Shown: positions 32,263 to 40,830 of the stretch, in pieces
How the letters are laid out: every line of letters starts with the position of its first letter
Position numbering within the stretch: the first letter of the stretch is position 1
NCBI RefSeq assembly: GCF_028617075.1
Contig: NZ_JAQKGV010000011.1
Location: forward strand, 1 to 64,000
DNA: 64,000 nucleotides
Direction of reading: 5' to 3'
Source: Rubrobacter calidifluminis
Lineage (GTDB): Bacteria > Actinomycetota > Rubrobacteria > Rubrobacterales > Rubrobacteraceae
Notes under the pieces: model-generated
The model's input: the letters and a program-made list of their open reading frames with translations, nothing else
Databases searched by the model: none
Told to the model about the DNA's origin: nothing
Program-made: the position numbers and the translations under genes

Positions 32263-32609
32263 GGTCCTGACTCGAAGGTTATCAGCGGGGAGTCCTGAGG
32301 CTCTTCGCCTGAGGAGCGCTCCCTCTGCTCCTCATAGAGCGCGAGGAGCTCCTTGGCCTGGTTGCGAAGAGAGGAGGCCACAGGCACTTCCGAATATCCC
32401 TCCCGGACGTAAAGGAGCTCGAGGGCGTCTGCGGCAGCACCCCTTGTCACGGCCTGCTCGGCGAGGGGGCTATCGGGAGAGGTCGTATCTCCCGCGAAGA
32501 GCGTGCGCGCCTTCCAGTCGGAGATGAGGCCCTCTATCTCCGAATCGGAGAGCCCGGGCGCTCCATCCGGGAGCCGTGCTCTTATGTCTCCTGCGGTGGG
32601 GTATGCCAT
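32256..32609 (-). CDS. Head-tail connector (adaptor) protein
   Basis: A 117-residue mostly helical protein: YPTAGDIRARLPDGAPGLSD, SEIEGLISDWKARTLFAGD and AADALELLYVREGYS have the pattern of gp6-like adaptors that bind the portal. It overlaps both neighbours by a few bases. Confidence 0.7.
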   Translation of the reverse strand: MAYPTAGDIRARLPDGAPGLSDSEIEGLISDWKARTLFAGDTTSPDSPLAEQAVTRGAAADALELLYVREGYSEVPVASSLRNQAKELLALYEEQRERSSGEEPQDSPLITFESGPW

Positions 32610-32869
32610 CAGGACGTGTTCCTTGCGAGCCTCTTTCTCGCCGCCCTCTTGGCCTGGGCCTTCTTGCGCCTCTTCGGGTCGAGCTCGGGGTAGCGGCTGT
32701 AGACGGCCTTTTTTACAGCCGCCTGCTCGGCCGGCGTGCCATGCTGGGCTACCCTCGCGAGAGCGTTTCTGGCGTGTGCCTTGTCGTGAATGGGGTAGCG
32801 TTTCTCCTTGGGGAAGACAAACGCCGAAGGGGGGAGCTTCTTGCGCTGCCTGTAGGAGAGGGTGGCCAT
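32609..32869 (-). CDS. Small basic head protein (86 aa)
   Basis: The sequence has the conserved form LPPSAFVFPKEKRYPIHDKA followed by HARNALARVAQ and a very basic tail (RRKKAQAKRAARKRLARN). That first motif recurs in phage and gene-transfer proteins (DUF6582-like) of unknown function. The tail may bind nucleic acid inside the head. It overlaps the adaptor gene by one base. Confidence 0.7.
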   Translation of the reverse strand: MATLSYRQRKKLPPSAFVFPKEKRYPIHDKAHARNALARVAQHGTPAEQAAVKKAVYSRYPELDPKRRKKAQAKRAARKRLARNTS

Positions 32870-32871
32870 CT

Positions 32872-33129
32872 CTAGAGCGCCTCCCTGAGCTTCTTCAAGG
32901 AGGCCTTGCCGATACCCTCTACCGCGAGGAGCTCCTCATCGGAGGCCTTGCGTATGATCTCTATGGCGTCCTTGAGCGAGGGACGCCTGGTCTTCTTCTC
33001 GAGCTCCTCGAGCGCCAAGAGGAACCTGACCTCGGGGTCTTTGACCGCGGTCTGCTCCTCAACCCCGAAACGCTCGGTGAGGGCCTTTAGGGCGAGGGCG
33101 CGGCGCCGGGCGAGTATGTCCGGCCTCAT
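32872..33129 (-). CDS. Small helix-hairpin-helix protein (85 aa)
   Basis: Helical N-terminus (RPDILARRRALALKALTERF) and a C-terminal helix-hairpin-helix (DEELLAVEGIGKASLKKLRE), which in other proteins grips the DNA backbone. It lies directly after the capsid gene, so it may bind the packaged DNA end or the connector. That role is inference. Confidence 0.65.
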   Translation of the reverse strand: MRPDILARRRALALKALTERFGVEEQTAVKDPEVRFLLALEELEKKTRRPSLKDAIEIIRKASDEELLAVEGIGKASLKKLREAL

Positions 33130-33149
33130 GTTTTTGGATCACCTCCTGC

Positions 33150-33177
33150 GGGAGAGGGGACATGTATCCCCTCTCCC
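33150..33177 (-). promoter_or_regulatory. Hairpin downstream of the capsid gene
   Basis: A perfect 11-bp stem GGGAGAGGGGA (33150-33160) and TCCCCTCTCCC (33167-33177) with loop CATGTA. No T run follows. It may protect the very abundant capsid mRNA or partly reduce downstream expression. Confidence 0.6.
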
Positions 33178-33191
33178 CGTACACGGTTACT

Positions 33192-34295
33192 CTAGACTGC
33201 GAGCGGGGCCTGGTATTCCGCCGGGGTGGTGTAGTTTGCGGCGCCGACCTGGAAGGCCACGGCCCCTACGCGGTTTCTCACGCCAAAACCGCAGTAGCGG
33301 ATCATGCGCGTCTCAAAGACGTTGCCGTCAGGCGAGTGGTTCTCGGTGAAAAATCCCTGCAGGCTCGCCACCGGGTACTGTCTGCGGCCGAGGAACGGCA
33401 CGCCCTCTACGGTGGCTATCATATATCCGTCGGGCAACTCTCCCCAGGAAATTATGTGAGCCCTGCCCGGCGCCATGACATACCCGAGGTAGACATCGCC
33501 GAACCCCACATCCGGGGCGTTTGCGACCTCGGAGTAGATAGAGCCGAGCGAGACGTCGGAGTCGCGCGGCGGGATGAACCCCGTGAGCGAGGCTATCTGC
33601 GAGGCGAGGTTGTCCGCCACGTAGACGATGAGCCTCTTGCCCTGGTTAGAGGGGTGCTCCATGAGGTTCTCCCAGATGGCGCCAAACGGGTTTGCCGCAT
33701 CGGAGATGTCGTCGCTCTGGGCCATGTAGTGGCTGTGGTTCGTGAGAACCCGGCCGCCGCGGCCTACGTAGACCGAGCTATCCCCGTTAGCGAGCGGCAT
33801 GACCGTGAGGTTGCCCATGCCGCGGATGCCGATCTGCTCCAAGGTCTGGTCGAACCAGTTGTAGGGGCTGCTCGTGAGGATGGCGGCGAGTATGTGGCGC
33901 TTTAGCCAGTCGCGGTCGCGGTTCTGGGCGTCCACGGTCCTCTGGTTGGCCTCCGCGACGGTCATCATCGCCCGCGAGAGCCGGTTGGTTCCAAAGGCCG
34001 TTCCAGCGCCCTGTATCGGGTAGGCCACGTCGTAGCCGCGCCGTCCCTGGACGGGGAGGGGGTTGCCGAACTCATCGAGCGGCTGCAGTGTGCCGCCGAC
34101 CGGCTCGAGGTAGTGCTCCTTCGCAACCGTTACGTCGGTGGCGAAGGTGGAGAGCATACCGTCGACAACGCGGGAGTACTCGCGCGTGGACTCCTCTATA
34201 GCGGTCGAGACCAAGGCGTAGCCGTTCGGGACCTCAGCGACGCGCTGGGAGAAGAGGTCCTGGAGGTCTACGAAGCCGTAAGCTATATCCGCCAT
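33192..34295 (-). CDS. Major capsid protein
   Basis: A 367-residue protein in the HK97-fold size range, after scaffold and decoration genes. Features include the N-arm (VDLQDLFSQRVAEVPNGYAL), a long middle with FGTNRLSRAMMTVAEANQRT, and the C-terminal strand YCGFGVRNRVGAVAFQVGAA. A separate scaffold gene is present and no protease is seen next to it. It is the main shell protein. Confidence 0.85.
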   Translation of the reverse strand: MADIAYGFVDLQDLFSQRVAEVPNGYALVSTAIEESTREYSRVVDGMLSTFATDVTVAKEHYLEPVGGTLQPLDEFGNPLPVQGRRGYDVAYPIQGAGTAFGTNRLSRAMMTVAEANQRTVDAQNRDRDWLKRHILAAILTSSPYNWFDQTLEQIGIRGMGNLTVMPLANGDSSVYVGRGGRVLTNHSHYMAQSDDISDAANPFGAIWENLMEHPSNQGKRLIVYVADNLASQIASLTGFIPPRDSDVSLGSIYSEVANAPDVGFGDVYLGYVMAPGRAHIISWGELPDGYMIATVEGVPFLGRRQYPVASLQGFFTENHSPDGNVFETRMIRYCGFGVRNRVGAVAFQVGAANYTTPAEYQAPLAV

Positions 34296-34298
34296 GGC

Positions 34299-34679
34299 CT
34301 ACACCTCCACCCTAAGGAGCTTACGCGAGGGGATCTCGCCGTTTGAGGCGGTCACGCGGCCGATCTCGGTCCCGGTGGCGTCATCTAGCGTGCCGTCGGG
34401 GGAGGCGTAGACCGCAGCCCCGAAGGCGAGCGCGGAGAGTGCGTCTCCGAGGTCGACTATCCCCTCCCGGATGACGTCGAGGGAGGCTCCGGCCTGCTTC
34501 GCCGAGGTTACAGCTATCCCCTCGATGTTCGTGCCGGAGGAGGTAGCGCGTCCTCTAGAGTCGAGCGCCACCACCCTCCCTGCGTCTATGGCCGCCGCGG
34601 CGGGGAAGCTCCTCGCTCCCCCGGCCGAGTCGCAGCGCACGAGCGCCACGTCGGCGGCGTTTACCTGCAGTGTTGCCAT
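34299..34679 (-). CDS. Probable head decoration protein
   Basis: A 126-residue protein rich in Ala and Gly with a beta-barrel pattern (AAAIDAGRVVALDSRGRATS, NIEGIAVTSAKQAGASLDVI, AFGAAVYASPDGTL). This resembles DUF2190-like capsid cement proteins. It lies between scaffold and capsid genes. Confidence 0.7.
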   Translation of the reverse strand: MATLQVNAADVALVRCDSAGGARSFPAAAAIDAGRVVALDSRGRATSSGTNIEGIAVTSAKQAGASLDVIREGIVDLGDALSALAFGAAVYASPDGTLDDATGTEIGRVTASNGEIPSRKLLRVEV

Positions 34680-34692
34680 GCATTCTCCTTTC

Positions 34693-35343
34693 TTAAAAAC
34701 GTAAGTTCGCGAGGTTTGACCTCTTGAGCTTCTCCTCGTGCGAGAGCTTCGAGGAGCCCGAGCCCTGCGGGGCTGGGGGGATGCCGCGCCGCTCCTCCTT
34801 GGAGGTAAACCACTCGGGTACCTCCTCCTTGAGGCTCTTTACGGCCTGCTCTATGCCGGAGACCTCCTCGTTTTCGTCTACTTCGAGGGAGGAGAGGTCG
34901 GCGTGGCGTATGGCGTGCTTTACGCGGTCGGGCCTTACGCCTTCGGCAAGAAGTGCCTGCTGGAGAGCCTGGCTCTTCAGCGCCCGCTCGTAGCGTGAGG
35001 AGAGGTCGGTAAGACGTCCGGTGAGCTCGGTATGCTTCTCGGAGAGCTCGTTGTAGCGGCTCTCCCACCGCTCCACCTCGTCCTTTACCTCCTCCTCGGC
35101 CTCGCGGTAGGCGGTGAGTATCTCGTCGAGCTCGTCCTCGCTCTCAACGCCGCGATTCTCGAGGAAAGACTTACGCAAGGATTCCTCCTGGCGGGCAAGA
35201 CGGTCCTTTATGAGCTGCTCGACGAAAGATTTGGGGAGGTACTCCTCCTTATGCGCGCCACTCTTCTCGCCTGTTTCCGCCGGCGGCTGCGTGTTCTGGG
35301 CGCCTTCATGCTCATGCATACCTGCCTGCTCGGTCATAGCCAT
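34693..35343 (-). CDS. Capsid scaffolding protein
   Basis: A 216-residue acidic, helical protein with a long coiled-coil core (EVERWESRYNELSEKHTELT, SSRYERALKSQALQQALLA) and a low-complexity N-terminus. Its C-terminus is basic (SHEEKLKRSNLANLRF) and would contact the capsid protein. Composition and position before the decoration and capsid genes identify it. Confidence 0.8.
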   Translation of the reverse strand: MAMTEQAGMHEHEGAQNTQPPAETGEKSGAHKEEYLPKSFVEQLIKDRLARQEESLRKSFLENRGVESEDELDEILTAYREAEEEVKDEVERWESRYNELSEKHTELTGRLTDLSSRYERALKSQALQQALLAEGVRPDRVKHAIRHADLSSLEVDENEEVSGIEQAVKSLKEEVPEWFTSKEERRGIPPAPQGSGSSKLSHEEKLKRSNLANLRF

Positions 35344-35415
35344 CTTCTCCTGACTCTCTTTCGTTTCCGGTTTTTGCCGTCGTGGTGGACGTGTGGGGTG
35401 TTGTCGAAGGTGGGA

Positions 35416-35739
35416 TCAGGTTGCGTTATCTGCCTTTGCCGCTGCCCGCTGGGCTTCCCAGCGGGCTATCGCCGCCTGGCAGCGGGCGCGGGTTGCGGCG
35501 CTCACGTTGCCCTTGCCCTCGGCCCAGTTGCGTACGATGCCAACGGCCATCGCCACCGCCCTGGAGACCGAGCGGGTACCTCCGCGGTTCCAGTAAAGCG
35601 CCCGCGCCACACACTCTATTTCAGCCGGGAGATGCCGCCCGGTCTTCGTCACCCAGTTGCCACCCCCGGTGTGCGGCAGCGGCGGGTGTTTGCAGCCCCC
35701 GTGCGGGTCGGGGAGGGCCATTACGGCCGGGTCTGCCAA
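35416..35739 (-). CDS. Phage head-region protein with a conserved helical domain (107 aa)
   Basis: TTG 35739 follows gagaaaggaggtggtcc, a strong site, so the longer frame is rejected. The C-terminal 70 residues (GGGNWVTKTGRHLPAEIECV, SRAVAMAVGIVRNWAEGKG, ARCQAAIARWEAQ) form a helical domain common in actinophage capsid-region proteins, often fused to minor capsid proteins. Function is not known; a structural role is likely. Confidence 0.65.
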   Translation of the reverse strand: MADPAVMALPDPHGGCKHPPLPHTGGGNWVTKTGRHLPAEIECVARALYWNRGGTRSVSRAVAMAVGIVRNWAEGKGNVSAATRARCQAAIARWEAQRAAAKADNAT

Positions 35740-35755
35740 GGACCACCTCCTTTCT

Positions 35756-36370
35756 CTAGCGGAGCTCTGGCGCTCCGGGGATGGGCGGGCCCCAGTAGCA
35801 GGTGCAGTTCGGCAGCTCGCCGGGGAGTGCACCGGTGAGCTGCGGCACACCCCTTCTGGTGTCGAAGTTGTGGCCGTCTGCCGCCAGGTGGTTGGGACGC
35901 GGCTCTTTGGGATGGCCGTGGTGCCAGCTGAGGATGGGACCGTGCAGCGCCACCATGCTCTCTGTCGCCTTCGCGGAGTGCATCCTCAGCTTCTGGGCCT
36001 TCTGGTGGAGCGCGAAGTAGAGCTTCTCGCGCTCGAGGGCCTTCTCGGGGTCTTTGGCTCGGCTGAGCCGTCTTGCGGCGTTCATGGCGTAGTAGGCGCG
36101 AAAGAGCGCCTCAGGACGGCTGCCTTTAGCGGTGCTCTTCGGCCCGGAGAGCGAGATGGCAGAGGCGGCCGCTGCCACGGCTGCGGCCTTCTCGGGGCTC
36201 TCTCTCACCAGCACGGCGAGCCCGAAGAGCGGCATGGCGGAGAGTATCGCCGCGGCTACTGCCGAAAGTGAGCCTGATGCAATAGCCGCCGCTACTGCCG
36301 CTGCGGCTGCTGCCTCCTGCTCCTTCTCGGGAGTGCTACGCTGAGCCTGGGCCTGCTGCTGTTGTTCCAT
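35756..36370 (-). CDS. Minor head (MuF-like) protein
   Basis: A 204-residue protein. The start is alanine-rich and helical. The C-terminus ends HGPILSWHHGHPKEPRPNH..DTRRGVPQLTGALPGELPNCTCYWGPP, with paired cysteines and RRGVP as in Mu gpF/SPP1 gp7-like head morphogenesis proteins. It follows the portal gene, as expected, and overlaps its end by 35 bases. Confidence 0.75.
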   Translation of the reverse strand: MEQQQQAQAQRSTPEKEQEAAAAAAVAAAIASGSLSAVAAAILSAMPLFGLAVLVRESPEKAAAVAAAASAISLSGPKSTAKGSRPEALFRAYYAMNAARRLSRAKDPEKALEREKLYFALHQKAQKLRMHSAKATESMVALHGPILSWHHGHPKEPRPNHLAADGHNFDTRRGVPQLTGALPGELPNCTCYWGPPIPGAPELR

Positions 36371-37889
36371 TTAGTCCCTGGAGTATCTGCTGGGCTCTCT
36401 GGAACGCCTCCTGTGGCACCTCGGGGCTCTGCTGGGATACGCCGGGTGCCTCGGGAACTTGCGGCTCTGGCACGGTTATGGTGTGCTCGAGGTCGCCGTT
36501 TTCGTAGGTGCCTATCCCCGAAAAACCCTCGAGCCCGTAGATAGAGCCGATAGTGAGCGCCATCTCATCGGCCCTCTCGAGCGCGGCGAGGAGGTTAGAG
36601 CGGGCCTCCCGCATGCGGTCCACTGCGCCGGCTATGACGGTCTGCAGCGCAACGCCGGAGGTGGAGAAGACGGTGGAGGAGGCGGTTGCGACCATCTGGC
36701 CGAGTTTGTAGTAGATGAGCTCGGGCATCTCCTGCGCGAGCTCGTCCAGCTGCGCGGAGAGTATCGCAAGGCCGGATGAGTAGTCTATCTGCGGTGCGAG
36801 GTCAACAGGCTCGGCGTTCGAGGGAAGAAGTATGTAGCGCTCTCCCCCGAGCTCTATCTCGTCGGGACGTCTGCGAGCGTCGGCGACATATCCCGAGGAG
36901 CCGTAGGCGTCTACCGCGGCGTTGCGGCTCGCCCTATCGAACGTGGGAGGCGGCAGCGGAGCCCCGGAGGGGTCGGTGCCGACACTCCTCAGGCCCCGAT
37001 GTGCGCGGTCGTAGCGGAAGAGGAGCTCGTGCAGACGCGTTGCCATGCGGTTCGCCTCGTCTATCTGCTCCAGGTAGGGTGCGAAGACGCCTATCCCACG
37101 GTCATCTCCGGCGTCGCGGAACTTGGCGTGGACAAACGGTATGAAGTCGAACCCCGAGACGCCTTCCTCATCCCCTTCGGCGAGGACCATGCCCCCCGAC
37201 GGGTCCGGCAGCTGGGAGATGGGAGTTCTGGCCGAGCCGTCGTGCTCGTAGTAGAGGAAGTGGCCGTCGGAGCCGCCTTCTCCTTTCTGCCAGAGCTCGG
37301 TGTGGCAGTATCTCTCGTAGGTGCCGTCGTCCTTGCGCCGCTCGGAGGGGATATCCAGCCTGAGGAAGGTGAAGTATCCCCTGTCGTCCTTGGTGAAGTC
37401 GGTCAGGTACTCGGGCTTTACCGGCTGGATGACCACCTGCTCTCGGAAGTCCGGCTTGTAGACCTTTAGGATGAGGTCGCCGTAGAGCGGGAGCCAGCGG
37501 GCCATGAGCCTTCCGCGCTCGTCGAGGTTCGAGAACCGCCACACCTTGCGTATGGCCTGCTCTACGGCGGCGCTCTTCGCCTGGATGCGCGCCTCCTCTG
37601 GAGAACCTGAACCCCACAGGAGTGAGGCGTGAAACTCCACGGCGCGCTCGGCGGGGTTCCTTAAGCTCTTTATCGCCGAGTAGCGTCTTCCTCCCTGCTC
37701 GCGGATGGCGTACGCGAGGTTCTCGTAGAGGTCTGTCTGGCGGTAGTAGAAGGCGAGCCGCTGGTAGTGGGAGGTGTCCCTCGGACCGTAGCCGGAGGAG
37801 GGGAGCCCCGGAGGCTCGGCGGCGGGGAAGGTGCGAGCGCGTCCCATTAGCGCCGCTCCCGCATCCCGGAGTCTATCCAGAAAAGACAC
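36336..37889 (-). CDS. Portal protein
   Basis: A 517-residue protein at the normal portal length: YQRLAFYYRQTDLYENLAYA, VEFHASLLWGSGSPEEARIQ, YLEQIDEANRMATRLHELLF and SGLAILSAQLDELAQEMPEL are typical of phage_prot_Gp6-type portals. It forms the ring through which DNA enters and leaves. It follows terL directly. Confidence 0.85.
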   Translation of the reverse strand: MSFLDRLRDAGAALMGRARTFPAAEPPGLPSSGYGPRDTSHYQRLAFYYRQTDLYENLAYAIREQGGRRYSAIKSLRNPAERAVEFHASLLWGSGSPEEARIQAKSAAVEQAIRKVWRFSNLDERGRLMARWLPLYGDLILKVYKPDFREQVVIQPVKPEYLTDFTKDDRGYFTFLRLDIPSERRKDDGTYERYCHTELWQKGEGGSDGHFLYYEHDGSARTPISQLPDPSGGMVLAEGDEEGVSGFDFIPFVHAKFRDAGDDRGIGVFAPYLEQIDEANRMATRLHELLFRYDRAHRGLRSVGTDPSGAPLPPPTFDRASRNAAVDAYGSSGYVADARRRPDEIELGGERYILLPSNAEPVDLAPQIDYSSGLAILSAQLDELAQEMPELIYYKLGQMVATASSTVFSTSGVALQTVIAGAVDRMREARSNLLAALERADEMALTIGSIYGLEGFSGIGTYENGDLEHTITVPEPQVPEAPGVSQQSPEVPQEAFQRAQQILQGLNGTTAAGPGSA

Positions 37890-37890
37890 A

Positions 37891-39252
37891 CTAAGCCGCC
37901 CCCGCGAACCTGGCGCCTTCGGCGAGGAAGTGCCTCAGGTACAAGATACCCATGACGATCGTGTCGGTGAGGTCATCGTGCTCTACGTTCGGGAAGGCGA
38001 AGAGCTCCTCCTCGAGCTCGTTGAGGTACGGCGCTGCGGCGTTCGGCTGGGGGAGAAGGACCATGCCGCGCCTGGCCCACACGCTCGCCTCTCTGGCACG
38101 CTCGGTCTTCTTCCCCTTCGGACGAAAGGGTTTGAGGTAAGGTGCGATGAGGCGGCTTGAGTCGGCGAGCGTCTGCAGCGCCGAGGTGCCGGCTCCGGTA
38201 TCCTCGACTACCACGGCGCGGAGCTTGCCGTCACGAGCGTAGCGCTCGGCGAGCTCCTCCATGCGCCAGGTGAGCTCGGGGAAGGGGAGCTTCTCGCGCA
38301 GACACTCGCAGAGCTTGATGCGGTAGTCCTGGGAGAGGTGGAAGACGCTTGCCGCCGAGTAGTCGTTCTCCTCTCCCTCCTTGTATGCCGTATCCCAGAA
38401 GATGTAGTGCCCGACGGCGCTGTTTCTGTGGCGCATATCGGATGCGTCGTAGCGTTCGGCGAACCACTCGCGCTTGAATATCGCCTCGCCCTCGTCCTTG
38501 ACCCAAAGGCCCTCCAAAAGTTGCTGGCGGGTGATGTCGTCGAGGTTCTCTAAGGTCTTTTTGTACTGCTCGCGGTCAAGGTAGGGGTTGTCGTCAAGCC
38601 GGGCCGGGATGAAGGCCCTCTCCTTTGTGGGGCTCTTGACGAAGCGGCGGAACACCCAGTCGTGGCCTATGCCGCCGGGGTTCGAGGCGCACCGGACGCG
38701 CAGGGGCACGGAGGTGCCCTCGAGCCTCCTCAAGCGGGAAAGGAGGTAGAGGTACTGGTTCTCCGGTATCTGCGTGAGCTCGTCCACGAAGAGCCCCTGT
38801 ATCTCCATGCCCTGGTAGCGGAAGTGGTCGCGCGCCGAGTCAAGGTAACCGAACGAGAGCGTCGCTCCCGAGGGGAAAGTCCAGCGCTTTTTCACGTCGT
38901 TCCAGACCGCGTCCGTAGGCCCGAGCCACTCGTGGGAGCGGTCCATGATCGCTCCCGGCAGAGCTAGGTCGGTGTAGGTCTTGCGGACTATGAGAGCCGA
39001 GTAGCCGGGCACGTTCGCGAACATCAGCGCCGCCATCAAGAGCCCGGAGGTCTTCCCCGGCCCGGCCGCGCCCCCGAAGAGGACCTCGCGCTCGGTGCGA
39101 AGCAAAAACCGAAGCTGTTTCTCGGTTGGCCTCTGGGGGATATAGGGGCTATTGAGTATCAGCTTCGCCGTCGCCCTCTCGTAGGGCGTCCAGCGCCTCG
39201 AAGTACTCTTCGAGGTCTTTTTCGGCGGCCTCTCTGTGCGTGTAGTCGCCAC
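37891..39252 (-). CDS. terL: Terminase large subunit
   Basis: A 453-residue packaging motor. Walker A is GGAAGPGKT at about residues 60-68 and the Walker B region is GLFVDELTQIPE. The nuclease part starts near YIFWDTAYKEGEENDYSAAS with further acidic residues at VVVEDTGAGTSAL. It overlaps terS by about 100 bases, so its true start may lie a little downstream of 39252. Confidence 0.92.
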   Translation of the reverse strand: MATTRTERPPKKTSKSTSRRWTPYERATAKLILNSPYIPQRPTEKQLRFLLRTEREVLFGGAAGPGKTSGLLMAALMFANVPGYSALIVRKTYTDLALPGAIMDRSHEWLGPTDAVWNDVKKRWTFPSGATLSFGYLDSARDHFRYQGMEIQGLFVDELTQIPENQYLYLLSRLRRLEGTSVPLRVRCASNPGGIGHDWVFRRFVKSPTKERAFIPARLDDNPYLDREQYKKTLENLDDITRQQLLEGLWVKDEGEAIFKREWFAERYDASDMRHRNSAVGHYIFWDTAYKEGEENDYSAASVFHLSQDYRIKLCECLREKLPFPELTWRMEELAERYARDGKLRAVVVEDTGAGTSALQTLADSSRLIAPYLKPFRPKGKKTERAREASVWARRGMVLLPQPNAAAPYLNELEEELFAFPNVEHDDLTDTIVMGILYLRHFLAEGARFAGAA

Positions 39253-39604
39253 GCTCGGTAGCTTCTCCGTCTTCGAGCCTTCTCTTGTCCACCGCTATGC
39301 CCAACGCCGTCATCCACGCCTGCAGCTTGTGGGCGCTATCGACCGTGGGGAGTATCTCCCTGGCCTTCTGGAAACCTTCGTTTAAGAGCTCAAGGCGCTC
39401 GGCCTTCGCAAAGTCCAACCTCGCCGCCTCAGCTTTTTTGATCGCCGTTACGTCACTGGAAATCCCGGCAGCACGTGCGATCCGGCTTACGGTCTGCTTG
39501 CTGCGGCCAACTTCGCGCGCGGTCTTCCCCTGGCTCAGACCGCTCTTAAGGAGGCTTATTATCCTTTGGCGCTCTTCTTCGGTTACTTTTCTGAAGTTAC
39601 CCAA
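39149..39604 (-). CDS. terS: Terminase small subunit
   Basis: A 151-residue protein with an N-terminal helix-turn-helix (ERQRIISLLKSGLSQGKTAR, VGRSKQTVSRIARAAGISSD). Helices for oligomer formation follow and the tail is acidic (EAAEKDLEEYFEALDALREG). It would recognise the packaging site, likely in the noncoding stretch just upstream. Confidence 0.8.
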   Translation of the reverse strand: MGNFRKVTEEERQRIISLLKSGLSQGKTAREVGRSKQTVSRIARAAGISSDVTAIKKAEAARLDFAKAERLELLNEGFQKAREILPTVDSAHKLQAWMTALGIAVDKRRLEDGEATERGDYTHREAAEKDLEEYFEALDALREGDGEADTQ

Positions 39605-39801
39605 ATCTTCGTTATGCCTAAGAAGAGGAGGGACGGCGGCAGAGCCTTACGACTTTTCGCACGAGAGGGAAAGGGAGGGGAGCCCCGCCGCCGTCCGGAT
39701 GTCTTTAGAGGTGCGCCCGCCCATATTTCTCCCCCGGGCGCACCCTATCCAGTATGCCATATAGGCTAGCATGCTCGTGCAAAACGTGCAAGAAGAGTTT
39801 T
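39605..39801. other. Noncoding region upstream of terS with inverted repeat
   Basis: No gene is supported here. A perfect 10-bp inverted repeat GGTGCGCCCG (39710-39719) and CGGGCGCACC (39735-39744) surrounds an AT-richer centre. TTGCAC occurs twice in the leftward strand near 39782-39797. The place fits a packaging start site or a late promoter, but neither is shown. Confidence 0.45.
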
Positions 39802-40443
39802 TTAGCTCGCGTCTTCTTTGGCCCAGGCGACGGCCCGCCAGACCTGCCAGTAGCTTACGCCACGCTCTTCTGATACGGCGCGGTAGGCTTCTCTCTCTGC
39901 CATACCGGAGAGGACCTTCTCGAGCCACGCCTCGGAGAGCGCGCGGTAGGCGTCTTCTTTTCTCCAGGTCCTCTTTCGCATGGCGTATGCGTGCATGCTG
40001 GGAAAACTCTCGTCTTTTCGGGGGATGCGGACGTGTATGCGGCGCTCGGGACCATACCCTGCGGCTATCTGGTGTGCGACTAGCAGGCAGAGCTTATCCA
40101 GTGCTGCCTTTTTGCGGGGGTCCTCTTCTATGGCCTTAACACCGGTAGGCTCGCGCAGGCAGTCGAAGAGGATGTCGCGAAAAGGTATGCCGCCGTAGGA
40201 GATGCCGGAGTGCATGAGCTCCTCAAGTAGCGGGGAGAGGATACGCGAGGCGTCGCGACCCTCTTCGTCTGAGAGGAAGGCGAGAAGGCGCGCGGAGACG
40301 GGAGGCCTCGAGGAGCCGCGCTCTTTGCGGGAGAGTGGTTTTTCTTCTCCCCGGCGACCTGGCTCTGCGAGAAGTGGCCAGATATCCAGGTAGCGCCTTG
40401 TGGCGCGGGCGTTGTGCTCTATGGTCTTCCTTCTCTCCCCCAA
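39802..40443 (-). CDS. Phage protein with C-terminal helix-turn-helix, possible late regulator
   Basis: A 213-residue protein. Its last 30 residues (REAYRAVSEERGVSYWQVWR) look like a helix-turn-helix. The first part is charged and helical (LLAFLSDEEGRDASRILSPL, KKAALDKLCLLVAHQIAAGY). It is the last early-side gene before the terminase block, a usual place for a late-transcription activator. Family unknown. Confidence 0.6.
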   Translation of the reverse strand: MGERRKTIEHNARATRRYLDIWPLLAEPGRRGEEKPLSRKERGSSRPPVSARLLAFLSDEEGRDASRILSPLLEELMHSGISYGGIPFRDILFDCLREPTGVKAIEEDPRKKAALDKLCLLVAHQIAAGYGPERRIHVRIPRKDESFPSMHAYAMRKRTWRKEDAYRALSEAWLEKVLSGMAEREAYRAVSEERGVSYWQVWRAVAWAKEDAS

Positions 40444-40464
40444 GTGTCCTCCCCTCTCTGGCCT

Positions 40465-40830
40465 TCAGCCCTTCCGCAGCCTGCCTTCGCGCTCCGGCCT
40501 CTCCCCTGCGGCAATGGCCGTTATCTCCGGCTCGTGGCGCGGCCACATGAGGTAGGTCTCCACGCCGGCCTCACGGAGCGCCTCGAGCCACGCGAGCTGG
40601 TTGGCGGTAGGACGGTTCCTGCCGACCTTGAGCTCCATGGCTACGAGCCTCTCTCCCTTCACGCACACCAGATCGGGAAAGCCGGCGTCAGAGCGCTTCG
40701 AGAACCAGGTGTGGTATGTGAGCCAGCCTGCGGCGCGGAATATGCCTTTCACGCGCGTGGTGAACTCTTTCTCGGAGATAGAGAAGTCGAGCTCGCGCAG
40801 GTACTCTTCGCGGGTGAGGTTCTGGCTCAT
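40465..40830 (-). CDS. VRR-NUC nuclease
   Basis: A 121-residue single-domain nuclease. SEKEFTTRVKGIFRAAGWL, SKRSDAGFPDLVCVKGERLV and AMELKVGRNRPTANQLAWLE carry the D..ExK catalytic pattern, with the Q of VRR-NUC enzymes, a PD-(D/E)XK branch. Such proteins act in phage replication or recombination, cutting branched DNA. It overlaps the GIY-YIG-like gene by four bases. Confidence 0.85.
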   Translation of the reverse strand: MSQNLTREEYLRELDFSISEKEFTTRVKGIFRAAGWLTYHTWFSKRSDAGFPDLVCVKGERLVAMELKVGRNRPTANQLAWLEALREAGVETYLMWPRHEPEITAIAAGERPEREGRLRKG

